From Sneathiella glossodoripedis JCM 23214 (GTDB taxonomy: Bacteria; Pseudomonadota; Alphaproteobacteria; Sneathiellales; Sneathiellaceae), in assembly GCF_000616095.1 (NCBI RefSeq), contig NZ_BAMS01000002.1, forward strand, positions 372,001-436,000: a DNA stretch of 64,000 bases, read 5' to 3'. Shown piece by piece: positions 46,782 through 55,979 of the stretch. Below the pieces are notes generated by a model. The model saw nothing but the letters and a program-made list of their open reading frames with translations, made no database searches and was not told where the DNA came from. Made by a program: the position numbers and the translations under genes. The first letter of the stretch is position 1. The number at the start of each line of letters is the position of its first letter.

Positions 46782-47561
46782 ATGACTGCGCTAGAAGGGC
46801 ATTATGACTGGGACGCCATCCTTCAGGGATTAAACAAATATCTGAGAATTCGGGCGACCCCGATTGGTATGAAGTTATTTGAAACTGTTGAGGAGATGGA
46901 AGCTATTCCTCGCATTCGTCGCCCATCTTCAATTCATACAGCTGATCAGATTGTGGGGCAGGCTTGCAGGCTCGGCTGGACGGTAGGGGCAACCGCCGAG
47001 GATTTTGTCGGTCCGCAATGTGGTGCGGTACTTGGATTGCATCCACAAGATGAAGAATGGCAAAAAGGGGAGAGATATGTCGGTGTTTGGTGGGAAAGCG
47101 AAGAAGATACCCGCAAGCATCAGCAAGAAATGACGGTTGTTCCTCATGGCAAGTACAAGGCTATGGCGGTATCACCGTTGGAGACAGGCCGGCTGGATCC
47201 ACCGGATATCTGTCTGATATATGCCACTCCTGCTCAAATGATCCTGTTCATCAATGGGCTCCAATATGTCGGCTATAAAAAGCTTGATTTTTCAGTCGTG
47301 GGTGAGAGTTCATGTGCGGATAGTTGGGGAAGGGCCCTGTCAACCGGTGAGCCTAGCTTGTCGCTCCCCTGCTTTGCGGAAAGGCGCTATGGTGGCGTAA
47401 TGGAAGATGAATTGTTAATGGCCATTCCACCCGCATATTTACCCAAGACAATTGACGGTCTGGCTCAGCTTTCAAAGAACGGGCTGCGATATCCAATCCC
47501 TCCCTACAGTGTTCAGGGTGATGCCAGAGCGGGTCTGGGATATAGCTACGGAAATAAGTAG
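46782..47561 (+). CDS. DUF169 family protein
   Basis: The 259-residue protein matches the DUF169 (ArCR) family in outline: TPIGMKLFETVEEMEAIPRIRRP near the start, ADQIVGQACRLGWTVGATAEDF, and the central cysteine-containing GESSCADSWG and PCFAERRYGG. The biochemical function of the family is not established; conserved cysteines suggest metal or cofactor binding. An AAGGGA ribosome-binding site precedes the ATG. It is followed after 7 bases by a gamma-glutamylcyclotransferase-like gene, so the two may be cotranscribed. Confidence 0.8.
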   Translation: MTALEGHYDWDAILQGLNKYLRIRATPIGMKLFETVEEMEAIPRIRRPSSIHTADQIVGQACRLGWTVGATAEDFVGPQCGAVLGLHPQDEEWQKGERYVGVWWESEEDTRKHQQEMTVVPHGKYKAMAVSPLETGRLDPPDICLIYATPAQMILFINGLQYVGYKKLDFSVVGESSCADSWGRALSTGEPSLSLPCFAERRYGGVMEDELLMAIPPAYLPKTIDGLAQLSKNGLRYPIPPYSVQGDARAGLGYSYGNK

Positions 47562-47568
47562 AGCGGTA

Positions 47569-48003
47569 ATGTCAGAGTATCTGTTTGTATATGGGACATT
47601 GCGTGCTGACTGCGAAAGCCCGATGTCTCATATATTAAATCGCTATTGTGCGTTAATGGGAACTGCATCTATGCAGGGCGAATTGTATGATTTGGGCTCT
47701 TATCCCGGCATGATTACGACAACAGATAAAGCCCGCCGTGTTGTTGGGCAGTGTTTTGAGCTATTGGACCCGCCACAAGCTTTGTCCGAATTTGATGATT
47801 ATGAGGAATGCTCACCCAGTTTCCCTGAGCCAAGATTGTATGAAAGACAGTTAAAGACCTGTCAGATGGAGAATGGTCCTACCTTGCAGGCTTGGGTTTA
47901 CATATACAATCGGAGTTTGGCTGGAAAACGGTTCATTGAAAGCGGAGATTATCTCCAATATCTGAAGGAAAACGGTGTCAGGGTCGATAATCTGCCGCTG
48001 TAA
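47569..48003 (+). CDS. gamma-glutamylcyclotransferase-like (AIG2 fold) protein
   Basis: The product is 144 residues from ATG 47569; the frame is open further upstream but overlaps DUF169, and the domain starts right at this Met with YLFVYGTLRADCES. The signature Y-G-T-L-R and the acidic segment ALSEFDDYEECSP fit the GGCT-like fold, which cleaves or cyclises gamma-glutamyl amines. The substrate is unknown. Confidence 0.8.
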   Translation: MSEYLFVYGTLRADCESPMSHILNRYCALMGTASMQGELYDLGSYPGMITTTDKARRVVGQCFELLDPPQALSEFDDYEECSPSFPEPRLYERQLKTCQMENGPTLQAWVYIYNRSLAGKRFIESGDYLQYLKENGVRVDNLPL

Positions 48004-48028
48004 ATAAGCCGTGGTATTAATTGATCGG

Positions 48029-48937
48029 CTATTTCTTCATGCCGATGTGAACTTCACCGCGCGCTTTAGCCAGTTCAATTTGTTTTTGGCGTTCCGCAAA
48101 TCGCTTCTTTTTCTCTTCGGTCAAGCTATCGTAACAACGTGGACAAGAAATACCCTTCATATATTTGTCGGATTTTTTATCTTCTTCCGTAATCGGGTAA
48201 CGACAGGCGTAACATTGATCATATGAGCCTTTTTCGAGGGCATGATTTACAGTGACCCGCTGGTCAAATACAAAACATTCACCCTCCCAAGCACTCTCTT
48301 CCTCAGAAACTTCTTCAAGATACTTCAGAATACCACCTTCAAGGTGATAAACCTCTTCGAACCCTTCTCTCAGCAGGTAAGATGTGGATTTTTCGCACCT
48401 AATACCGCCTGTGCAAAACATGGCAACTTTTTTATGTTTTTTTGGGTCGAGGTTTTTCTGTACGTAATCCTTAAACTCTCTGAACGTGGAAGTTTCCGGA
48501 TTTACCGCCCCTTTAAAAGTGCCGACCTCAACCTCGTAATCGTTACGCGTGTCGATCAGCATAATGTCAGGATCGTCTATCAGTTTGTTCCAGTCTTTAG
48601 GTTTTACATAGGCACCGACCATCTTTTTCGGGTCGGTTCCAGGAGCACCTAGCGTGACAATTTCCTTTTTCAAGCGAACCTTCATGCGATAAAAGGGCTG
48701 CTCCTCATTTACGGATTCTTTGTGACTGAGATCAGCAAACCGTTCATCCGATTTGAGATAAGCGAGCAGCGCATCAATTGCTTCTCTACTTCCCGCAACC
48801 GTTCCGTTAATTCCTTCTTCTGCCAACAGAAGTGTCCCCTGAATGTTATTATCCAAACAAAGCTTGAGAATTTTGGGTTGCAGATCTTTGTAGTCAGGCA
48901 GGTTCACAAATTTATAGAGTGCGGCAACGATAAACAT
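48029..48937 (-). CDS. trhO: tRNA uridine(34) hydroxylase TrhO (rhodanese-related)
   Basis: The 302-residue protein has an N-terminal acylphosphatase-like part ([20 protein letters not shown]) and a rhodanese domain with the active-site Cys in [18 protein letters not shown]-terminal cysteine cluster CYACRYPI...CPRCYDSL could bind zinc. TrhO makes 5-hydroxyuridine at the wobble base of several tRNAs. It is convergent with the GGCT-like gene and has its own promoter region upstream. Confidence 0.93.
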   Translation of the reverse strand: MFIVAALYKFVNLPDYKDLQPKILKLCLDNNIQGTLLLAEEGINGTVAGSREAIDALLAYLKSDERFADLSHKESVNEEQPFYRMKVRLKKEIVTLGAPGTDPKKMVGAYVKPKDWNKLIDDPDIMLIDTRNDYEVEVGTFKGAVNPETSTFREFKDYVQKNLDPKKHKKVAMFCTGGIRCEKSTSYLLREGFEEVYHLEGGILKYLEEVSEEESAWEGECFVFDQRVTVNHALEKGSYDQCYACRYPITEEDKKSDKYMKGISCPRCYDSLTEEKKKRFAERQKQIELAKARGEVHIGMKK

Positions 48938-49109
48938 GATTTAGCTCACAACTGAGATCACGAAATACTATCAGTGATCCTCAACGGGTGTAATTAAGGG
49001 CTTCTTATATAAACCCAGTCAGCAGGATGCAAGTGCCCGTTTGCAATTGCTCCAGATCTTTTAAGATGTTAGAAGCTCGGCACCAATCAACAGTAATCTA
49101 GAGTGAAAA

Positions 49110-50942
49110 ATGGCAGCACCCATACTGGCACTTCAGGATGCCCGAGTCACATTTGGTGGCGGGGATTTATTTAATCAAATCTCACTAGGGATTGAACCGG
49201 GCATGCGGATTGCACTGGTAGGCCGAAATGGATCTGGTAAATCAACACTCCTTAAGGCGATTGCGGGTGATATTGAACTCGACGGCGGGGAACGTTTCGT
49301 GCAAGCAGGTATTCGTGTTGGATACTTGCGGCAACACCCCGAAATTGTCAGTGGGCGAAGCGTATTTGAACAGGTTTCGCTTGGGATATCTCCGGAATTG
49401 AAAGTGGATGGTTCAGATTTGGGATATCTGGTCGATCAGGTTCTGGATGGTGTCGGAATAGACGGAGACAGGTTGCTTGAAACTTTGTCAGGTGGAGAGG
49501 CGCGCCGTGTTTCGCTCGCAGAAGCGCTCGTATCTGATCCGGATGTACTATTGCTGGATGAGCCGACCAACCATCTGGATATTAAAACAATTTTGTGGTT
49601 GGAGGATGAACTTAAAGCTTTCCGCGGCGCTCTTATGATTATCAGCCATGATCGGCAGTTTTTAAAAAATCTGACCAATCGCCTTTTTTGGCTCGATCGT
49701 GGTGTTTTGAGAACACATGGAAAAGGCTTTTCCGCATTTGAAGAATGGTCAGAGGAAATTCTGAGAGCCGAAGAGGTCGAAACCCGAAAACTCGACAAAC
49801 GCATTGCAGAAGAAACAGACTGGTCGAGAAAAGGCATCACGGCAAGACGCGCACGTAATGAAGGACGGTTGCGTGCGTTGTATAGAATGCGTGAGGAGAG
49901 GGCCCAACGGACAAGCAGAATTGGAAATGCCAAACTGACCGTCTCCGCCGGTGAAAAAAGTGGAAAAACAGTTATTGAAGCAACTGAAATCAGCAAATCC
50001 TTTAAAGTAACCGATGGGACGGAAGTTCAGGTTATCAGGAATTTCAGTACCCGAGTGATGAGGGGGGATCGTGTCGGTATCATCGGGCAAAACGGTGCTG
50101 GAAAAACCACATTGCTCAAGATACTAATTGGTCAATTGGAGCCTGATACTGGCAGCGTAAAACTTGGAACCAACCTCACTCCCGCTATTTTCGATCAACA
50201 ACGAGAAAGTCTGGATCCTGATGAAAGCCTCTGGGATACGCTCGCTGACCCCGGTAGCGGCCAGCTTTTGGTACGCGGTGAGGTTCGACATGTTGTCGCT
50301 TACCTCAGAGATTTTCTGTTTGAAGAAAAGCAGGCGAAAAGCCCTGTAAAGTCTCTGTCTGGCGGAGAGAAAAACCGCTTGTTATTGGCAAAACTGCTGG
50401 CGAGGGAAAGTAATTTACTGGTACTGGACGAACCAACAAATGATCTTGATATGGAAACGCTCGATCTTTTGCAGGACATGCTGGCAAATTATGAAGGAAC
50501 CTTGCTCGTCATCAGTCATGATCGTTATTTTTTGGATCAGCTGGTAACATCCGTAATTGCCGTTGAGGAGAACGGCAATGTGAGTGAATATGTTGGTGGT
50601 TACACTGATTACCTTCGGCAACGAGAGGTGACAGAAGAGACAAGCCGCATCAGTCAGAAAAAAGTACCCGCGCCAGAGAATAAACCAAAACAGCCAAGGA
50701 AAAAGCTAAGTTACAAGGATCAGCGCGATCTGGACAGATTGCCTGACGTTCTTGAAGATTTGGAGAACAAAATTTCAAAGTTGGAAGCTGAGATGGCTGA
50801 TCCTGATCTGTTTAAAAATAATCCCGATAAGTTTCAGAAGGTGATGGAAACTTTGTCAGCTCGTAAAGAGGAATATGAAGCCGCGGAAGAGCGGCTCCTG
50901 GAGCTTGAGATTTTACAGGAAGAATTAACGGCAAATTCTTAA
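49110..50942 (+). CDS. uup: ABC-F family ATPase (Uup-like)
   Basis: The 610-residue protein has two ABC ATPase domains and no membrane segment: Walker A GRNGSGKSTLLKAI and GQNGAGKTTLLKIL, and signature/Walker B pairs LSGGEARRVSLAEALV with LLLDEPTNHLD and LSGGEKNRLLLAKLL with LVLDEPTNDLD. The last 75 residues form a charged coiled coil (RDLDRLPDVLEDLENKISKL), typical of Uup. ABC-F proteins act on ribosomes or nucleic acids rather than in transport. The stop overlaps the convergent rutR-like gene by 4 bases. Confidence 0.92.
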   Translation: MAAPILALQDARVTFGGGDLFNQISLGIEPGMRIALVGRNGSGKSTLLKAIAGDIELDGGERFVQAGIRVGYLRQHPEIVSGRSVFEQVSLGISPELKVDGSDLGYLVDQVLDGVGIDGDRLLETLSGGEARRVSLAEALVSDPDVLLLDEPTNHLDIKTILWLEDELKAFRGALMIISHDRQFLKNLTNRLFWLDRGVLRTHGKGFSAFEEWSEEILRAEEVETRKLDKRIAEETDWSRKGITARRARNEGRLRALYRMREERAQRTSRIGNAKLTVSAGEKSGKTVIEATEISKSFKVTDGTEVQVIRNFSTRVMRGDRVGIIGQNGAGKTTLLKILIGQLEPDTGSVKLGTNLTPAIFDQQRESLDPDESLWDTLADPGSGQLLVRGEVRHVVAYLRDFLFEEKQAKSPVKSLSGGEKNRLLLAKLLARESNLLVLDEPTNDLDMETLDLLQDMLANYEGTLLVISHDRYFLDQLVTSVIAVEENGNVSEYVGGYTDYLRQREVTEETSRISQKKVPAPENKPKQPRKKLSYKDQRDLDRLPDVLEDLENKISKLEAEMADPDLFKNNPDKFQKVMETLSARKEEYEAAEERLLELEILQEELTANS

Positions 50943-51637
50943 AGCTGTGTTGTTATTGGCAATTCTATATCTGTTACCCGCGGAGGTGTGGGAAGCAGCC
51001 CGCAGGTTCTGAGAACTGTCGTAATGATCGCGTTCGTCGCATTTTCATAATCTGACTGCTGAAGGCCATTTTCATTTCCAAGAATGCAGGACCATTGGAC
51101 TTCAAAGTCCGCCCAGGTTTGCGTCATCGCCCAGATGTGAAATATAAGTTTACGGCTATCAACTGGCGCAATCTTACCTTGTTCAATCCATTTGTCGATG
51201 ATGGACGCCTTGTGATCAACCCACTCTTTCAAATCGCCGGATAAATAGGGTTTGATGCGCGGGGCACCTCGTATTAACTCATTTGCAAAGACCCGCGATG
51301 CTTCGGGTCTGTTTTGAGATAACTCCATTTTTGCCCGAATATAATCGGCCAATGTGCTTGCAGGGTCGTCATCTTCAGATATTTCACGAAAAGATGACAA
51401 CCAGAGTTCGACAATGTCGTCAATCACAGTGCGATACAGTTTGGCTTTCGTACCAAAATAATAATGAATGTTCGCTTTGGGCAGGCCAGCTTCATCCGCA
51501 ATATCTGCGGTTGTTGCCCCGCGAAATCCGTTGGCAGCGAAGACTTTTTCAGCGGCCTGCAGAATTTTTTTCATATTCTCTTTGCGAATACGACCTTCAC
51601 CGTCATTTGAATTTGCAGACGTTTTACTTTTTGTCAT
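50939..51637 (-). CDS. rutR: TetR-family regulator, RutR-like
   Basis: The 232-residue protein has a TetR HTH at about residues 20-65 (ILQAAEKVFAANGFRGATT, ADEAGLPKANIHYYFGTK) and a RutR-type C-terminal domain (IWAMTQTWADFEVQWSCIL). RutR senses uracil or thymine in E. coli. Here the gene is divergent from preT and a near-perfect RutR box lies in the spacer, with a second box at the hydA/nitrilase promoter. These support a pyrimidine-responsive repressor of the whole set. Confidence 0.88.
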   Translation of the reverse strand: MTKSKTSANSNDGEGRIRKENMKKILQAAEKVFAANGFRGATTADIADEAGLPKANIHYYFGTKAKLYRTVIDDIVELWLSSFREISEDDDPASTLADYIRAKMELSQNRPEASRVFANELIRGAPRIKPYLSGDLKEWVDHKASIIDKWIEQGKIAPVDSRKLIFHIWAMTQTWADFEVQWSCILGNENGLQQSDYENATNAIITTVLRTCGLLPTPPRVTDIELPITTQL

Positions 51638-51910
51638 TTTAAAAAATCTCGTGTTTGACGACTTTGCCCAATTTGAGACTATGCATACTGTTTTTTCAAG
51701 AAATATTCTATCTGCGTTGATATGGGGTCAGTTTGCGAATCCAAAAGGTTGATTCTTTCTTCCTTGTTTTAGGGGATGTTATTTCGAATTTATGTGCCTG
51801 CTTTTTGGGCCGATTTCTTGTGCAATTGCTTTTAAACTAGACAGTACAGCTCAACTGGATCGTTTGAAAATTGCAGAAAACTGCGAAATCTAAAAAAGAA
51901 ATAATTAATC

Positions 51911-51926
51911 TTGACCATTTGGTCAG
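51911..51926. promoter_or_regulatory. RutR-type operator upstream of preT
   Basis: TTGACCATTTGGTCAG matches the RutR consensus TTGACCAnnTGGTCAA at all but the last fixed position. It lies 77 bases before the preT ATG in the 366-base spacer between rutR and preT. Apart from this box, nothing else was recognised in that spacer. Confidence 0.85.
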
Positions 51927-52003
51927 ATTTTGATTAAGGTTTTTCTCAGGGAACAAAGCTGGCGTTGCTGGCTATTTATAAAACTGGGCTAGGAATAGAA
52001 AAA

Positions 52004-53347
52004 ATGGGTGGTATCGCAGATGTCGCGGCGGGTCGTTTGTCCGCTGACGAGCTGTCGAAGAATTTCGACGACATGTATCCTGCATTAGGGGAGTCTAAAG
52101 CACTAATTGAGGCAAGTCGCTGCTATTTTTGTTATGATGCGCCTTGCATGGAAGCCTGTCCCACAGGCATTGATATTCCAAATTTCATCCGCAAAATCCA
52201 AACTGGAAATTATAGAGGCTCGGCTCTTGATATCCTGAGCGAGAATATAATGGGTGGCGCATGTGCGCGTGTCTGTCCTACAGAAATTCTGTGTGAAGAA
52301 GTCTGTGTGCGGCAAACCCAGGAAGGGAAGCCTGTAACAATTGGTAAATTACAGCGCTTCGCAACCGACTGGTTGATGGCCAGTAAAGAGCAGCCTTTTG
52401 AACGCGCGGAGCTTTCAGGCAAAACTGTAGCTGTTGTTGGGGCAGGGCCCGCGGGGCTTTCCGCCGCCCATCGGCTTTCGATGCTGGGCCATGACGTGGA
52501 AATATTTGAAGCTCTGCCTAAATCTGGTGGCTTAAACGAATACGGAATTGCAGCCTATAAATTACCTCACGGGATTGCTCAGGAAGAGGTTGATTTCATA
52601 CTTGGTATCGGTGGCATTACAGTCCATCATAACAAGGCCCTGGGGCGGGACATTTCTCTCTCAGAGCTCCATGAAAAGTTTGACGCAGTCTTTATTGGTA
52701 CCGGTCTTGGGGCGGTTCGCGCGCTTGGATTTGAAAATGAAAATATCAAAGGTGTTTTTAACGCAGTCGATTACATAGCCAAGCTACGTCAGTCAGAGGA
52801 TAAAACGGATCTGGAGATCGGCCGTAAAGTTGTTGTGATCGGTGGTGGGAATACGGCTATCGATATGGCAGTTCAAGCCAAACGACTCGGGGCAGAAGAC
52901 GTAACACTCGTGTATCGCAGAGCGCCGGAGGATATGAGCGCCACACATCACGAGCAGGATTACGCAAAACTGAATGGGGTTACGATAAAGCATTTTGCCA
53001 AACCGGTGGAGCTTCTTGAGCAGGACGGACAGGTTACTGGCGTCAGATTTGAATACACGGCAAAAGGGGCCAATGGCGCGCTTGAAGGCACAGGGGAGAC
53101 TTTCGACTTGATGGCCAATATGGTCTTCAAGGCAATCGGTCAGGTTTTTATTCCCGACCCTGCAACCAATAGCACAGTTAGTCTTGAAATTCAGGATGGC
53201 CGTATTGTTGTAGATGAAAACGGGGCAACCTCCGTACCCGGTATCTACGCTGGCGGTGACTGTGTTTATGGGGGTGAAGACCTGACTGTTGCCGCTGTGC
53301 AGGATGGTAAAGTTGCAGCACACGCAATTGATAAAGTTTTAAGATAG
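52004..53347 (+). CDS. preT: NAD(P)-dependent dihydropyrimidine dehydrogenase subunit PreT
   Basis: The product is 447 residues from ATG 52004, chosen because AGGAA lies eight bases upstream; an upstream TTG at 51965 is in frame. The N-terminus has two cysteine clusters for 4Fe-4S centres (CYFCYDAPCMEACPTG and CARVCPTEILCEEVC). FAD motif VAVVGAGPAGLSAAHRL and NAD motif VVVIGGGNTAIDMA follow, as in glutamate-synthase-small-subunit-like oxidoreductases. It passes electrons from NAD(P)H to PreA for reduction of uracil and thymine. The RutR box is in its promoter. Confidence 0.94.
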   Translation: MGGIADVAAGRLSADELSKNFDDMYPALGESKALIEASRCYFCYDAPCMEACPTGIDIPNFIRKIQTGNYRGSALDILSENIMGGACARVCPTEILCEEVCVRQTQEGKPVTIGKLQRFATDWLMASKEQPFERAELSGKTVAVVGAGPAGLSAAHRLSMLGHDVEIFEALPKSGGLNEYGIAAYKLPHGIAQEEVDFILGIGGITVHHNKALGRDISLSELHEKFDAVFIGTGLGAVRALGFENENIKGVFNAVDYIAKLRQSEDKTDLEIGRKVVVIGGGNTAIDMAVQAKRLGAEDVTLVYRRAPEDMSATHHEQDYAKLNGVTIKHFAKPVELLEQDGQVTGVRFEYTAKGANGALEGTGETFDLMANMVFKAIGQVFIPDPATNSTVSLEIQDGRIVVDENGATSVPGIYAGGDCVYGGEDLTVAAVQDGKVAAHAIDKVLR

Positions 53348-53371
53348 AGAATTGGGCGAAGGACTGAGCAA

Positions 53372-54646
53372 ATGGCAGATTTGAGCTATGATTTTGTAGG
53401 AATTAAAACGCCTAATCCTTTTTGGCTGGCGAGTGCGCCACCAACTGATAAGGAAATTAACGTCGTTCGGGCGTTTGAGGCCGGTTGGGGCGGCGTTGTG
53501 TGGAAAACCCTTGGTGAAGATCCCCCTGTGGTCAATGTGTCTTCAAGGTATGGGGCGACCCATTATAATGGGCAGCGCATTGCGGGCCTTAATAACATTG
53601 AGCTGATTACAGATCGTCCGCTTGATGTTAATCTTGAAGAAATTACCAGGGTGAAGAAAGACTGGCCGGATCGGGCGATGGTTGTCTCTCTTATGGTCCC
53701 TTGCGAGGAAGACCCGTGGAAATATATTCTGGGGCGCGTTGCTGAAACGGGTGCTGATGGTGTTGAGCTGAACTTTGGCTGTCCGCATGGCATGTCAGAG
53801 CGGGGAATGGGGTCAGCCGTTGGTCAGGTTCCTGAATATGTTCAGATGGTCACCGAATGGTGCAAAAAGCATAGCGATATGTCAGTTATCGTTAAGCTGA
53901 CACCAAATATTACGGATATTCGCAGCTCGGCAAGGGCGGCTGTTCGCGGTGGTGCAGATGCTGTATCCTTAATCAATACGATCAACTCGATCGTGAATAT
54001 TGATCTTGATATCATGGCACCTACACCGACCGTTGATGGTAAAGGGGCCCATGGTGGTTATTGCGGGCCGGCAGTCAAACCAATCGCTTTGAATATGGTT
54101 GCTGAAATTGCCAGAGATCCGGAATGTCAAAATATTCCCATGTCAGGAATAGGGGGGATTTCGAATTGGCGGGACGCAGCAGAATTCATTTCGCTAGGGT
54201 GCGGTACTGTGCAGGTCTGCACCGCGGCGATGCATCATGGCTTCAAGATCGTTGATGATATGAAAACCGGCCTGAGCAACTGGATGGACAGCAAGGGTTA
54301 TAAATCAATCGATGATTTTAGAGGATTGGCGGCGTCAAATGTGACAGACTGGAATCAGCTTAACATGAATTATGATGTTAAGGCGCTGATTGATCAGGAT
54401 AAATGTATTAAATGCGGCTTGTGTCATATAGCATGTGAAGACACGTCGCATCAGGCGATTACCGCAGAGCGCGTTGATGGTGCAAGGCGCTATGAAGTTG
54501 TGGATGAGGAGTGCGTAGGGTGTAATCTCTGCCTGCATGTATGTCCGGTTGATGACTGTATTACGATGGTCGAGGTTGATAATGGTAAGCCATATATGAA
54601 CTGGAATCAGGATCCTCGAAACCCACATAGCAAAGCTGCAGAATAA
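53372..54646 (+). CDS. preA: dihydropyrimidine dehydrogenase subunit PreA
   Basis: The 424-residue protein has an FMN-binding dihydroorotate-dehydrogenase-like barrel (NPFWLASAPPTD, LNFGCPHGMSERG, KLTPNITDI, ISGIGGISNW-type region) and a C-terminal ferredoxin with CIKCGLCHIAC and CVGCNLCLHVCPVDDC for two 4Fe-4S clusters. It reduces uracil/thymine to dihydropyrimidines. The loop that carries the catalytic Cys in mammalian DPD (GLACGQ) reads GSAVGQ here. It lies 24 bases after preT. Confidence 0.95.
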   Translation: MADLSYDFVGIKTPNPFWLASAPPTDKEINVVRAFEAGWGGVVWKTLGEDPPVVNVSSRYGATHYNGQRIAGLNNIELITDRPLDVNLEEITRVKKDWPDRAMVVSLMVPCEEDPWKYILGRVAETGADGVELNFGCPHGMSERGMGSAVGQVPEYVQMVTEWCKKHSDMSVIVKLTPNITDIRSSARAAVRGGADAVSLINTINSIVNIDLDIMAPTPTVDGKGAHGGYCGPAVKPIALNMVAEIARDPECQNIPMSGIGGISNWRDAAEFISLGCGTVQVCTAAMHHGFKIVDDMKTGLSNWMDSKGYKSIDDFRGLAASNVTDWNQLNMNYDVKALIDQDKCIKCGLCHIACEDTSHQAITAERVDGARRYEVVDEECVGCNLCLHVCPVDDCITMVEVDNGKPYMNWNQDPRNPHSKAAE

Positions 54647-54658
54647 GACGGTGCAATT

Positions 54659-55894
54659 ATGAAAAACATGACAGTAAAAGGCGACCGATTATGGGATAGC
54701 CTGATGGAGATGGCAAAAATCGGGGGCACTGAAAAAGGTGGGTGTTGCCGACTGGCATTAACAGATTTGGACAAAGAAGGTCGCGACCTGTTCTCTCGCT
54801 GGTGCGAAGAAGCTGGCTGTACAATCAAAGTTGACAAGATGGGGAATATCTTTGCTCGCAGAGCAGGCAAAAACGACGACTTGCCGCCTGTAATGATGGG
54901 ATCGCATCTGGATACGCAGCCAACTGGTGGTAAATATGATGGGGTTTACGGCGTACTCGCCGGGTTGGAGGTCATCAGAACACTAAATGACTTTGACGTT
55001 CAAACCGAGCACCCGATTGAAGTTTCTGTCTGGACGAATGAAGAAGGGTCAAGATTTGCACCTGCCATGGTTTCTTCTGGGGTCTTTGCAGGGGTGTTTG
55101 ATCTGGAATATGGCTTAAGCCGTGCAGATCTCGATGGCAAGACAATGGGTGAAGAATTGACCCGCATTGGTTACGCCGGTACAGAGGAAGTTGGCGGACG
55201 GGAAATAAAAGCCTTTTTCGAAGCTCATATTGAACAAGGCCCGATATTGGAACATGAAGAAAAAACCATTGGCGTCGTGCAAGGGGCACAGGGGCAGAGA
55301 TGGTACGAAATTACCATTACAGGGCAGGAAGCTCATGCTGGACCGACACCGATGGCTCGCCGAAAAGACGCACTTGTCGCGGCATCCAAAATTGTGCAGG
55401 AAGTCAATCGAATTGGTATGGATAACCAACCGTTTGCCTGCGCAACTGTCGGCCTCCTGAATGTGACACCCAACTCGAGAAATACCATCCCCGGAGAAGT
55501 ATTCTTTACTGTCGATTTCAGGCATCCGAAAGACGATATCCTGTCCAAAATGGATCAGGAGCTGCGCAGTTTTGCAGATAAGGTTGCCGCTGACGGTGGC
55601 TATGAAATGAAATTTGAAGAAATTTGGTATTCACCACCTGTTGAGTTTGATCCAGATTGCATTAACGCAGTTCGTCAAGGCGCTGAAATCGCTGGTTTTT
55701 CTCATATGGATATTATCTCAGGCGCGGGGCATGATGCGTGCTACATCAACAGGGTCGCACCGACGGGAATGATTTTTGTTCCTTGTGAAAATGGCATTAG
55801 TCATAATGAGGAAGAAGAGGCCACACCGGAAGATCTGGCAGCAGGATGCAATGTATTGTTGCATGCAGTTGTTGAAAGGGCCACAGTAGCGTAA
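54659..55894 (+). CDS. M20-family N-carbamoyl-beta-alanine amidohydrolase (PydC/HyuC type)
   Basis: This 411-residue zinc-dependent amidohydrolase/carbamoylase has metal-ligand motifs GSHLDTQPTGGKYDGVYG, WTNEEGSRFAP and AHIEQGPILE, and a C-terminal SGAGHDACYINR. The family includes beta-ureidopropionase, L-carbamoylase and allantoate amidohydrolase. Its place right after preTA fits the third step of reductive pyrimidine breakdown, releasing beta-alanine, CO2 and ammonia. A second, unrelated candidate for that step is the nitrilase at 62409. Confidence 0.88.
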   Translation: MKNMTVKGDRLWDSLMEMAKIGGTEKGGCCRLALTDLDKEGRDLFSRWCEEAGCTIKVDKMGNIFARRAGKNDDLPPVMMGSHLDTQPTGGKYDGVYGVLAGLEVIRTLNDFDVQTEHPIEVSVWTNEEGSRFAPAMVSSGVFAGVFDLEYGLSRADLDGKTMGEELTRIGYAGTEEVGGREIKAFFEAHIEQGPILEHEEKTIGVVQGAQGQRWYEITITGQEAHAGPTPMARRKDALVAASKIVQEVNRIGMDNQPFACATVGLLNVTPNSRNTIPGEVFFTVDFRHPKDDILSKMDQELRSFADKVAADGGYEMKFEEIWYSPPVEFDPDCINAVRQGAEIAGFSHMDIISGAGHDACYINRVAPTGMIFVPCENGISHNEEEEATPEDLAAGCNVLLHAVVERATVA

Positions 55895-55912
55895 TACAGT
55901 TTTAGAATTGAA

Positions 55913-55949
55913 CGGGACAGAGATCTTTTAACAGGGGAGACCTGTCCCG
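55913..55949 (+). repeat. intergenic hairpin between the amidohydrolase and ABC transporter genes
   Basis: CGGGACAG at 55913-55920 and CTGTCCCG at 55942-55949 are perfectly complementary over eight bases, with a 21-base loop. The loop contains ACAGG, which can pair instead with the CCTGT of the right arm. No T-run follows, so it is not a standard terminator; it may adjust expression between enzyme and transporter genes. Confidence 0.4.
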
Positions 55950-55979
55950 CAGTTGAGTAAACAGGGGACTTGCATTGGG

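Noticed and set aside
48007-48040. AGCCG...CGGCT repeat between the GGCT-like gene and trhO as a terminator
   Set aside because: The stem is only five pairs with a long AT loop and the following sequence is not a true T-run.
55333-55548. Minus-strand frames within the M20 amidohydrolase gene
   Set aside because: They are shadows of conserved zinc-enzyme sequence.
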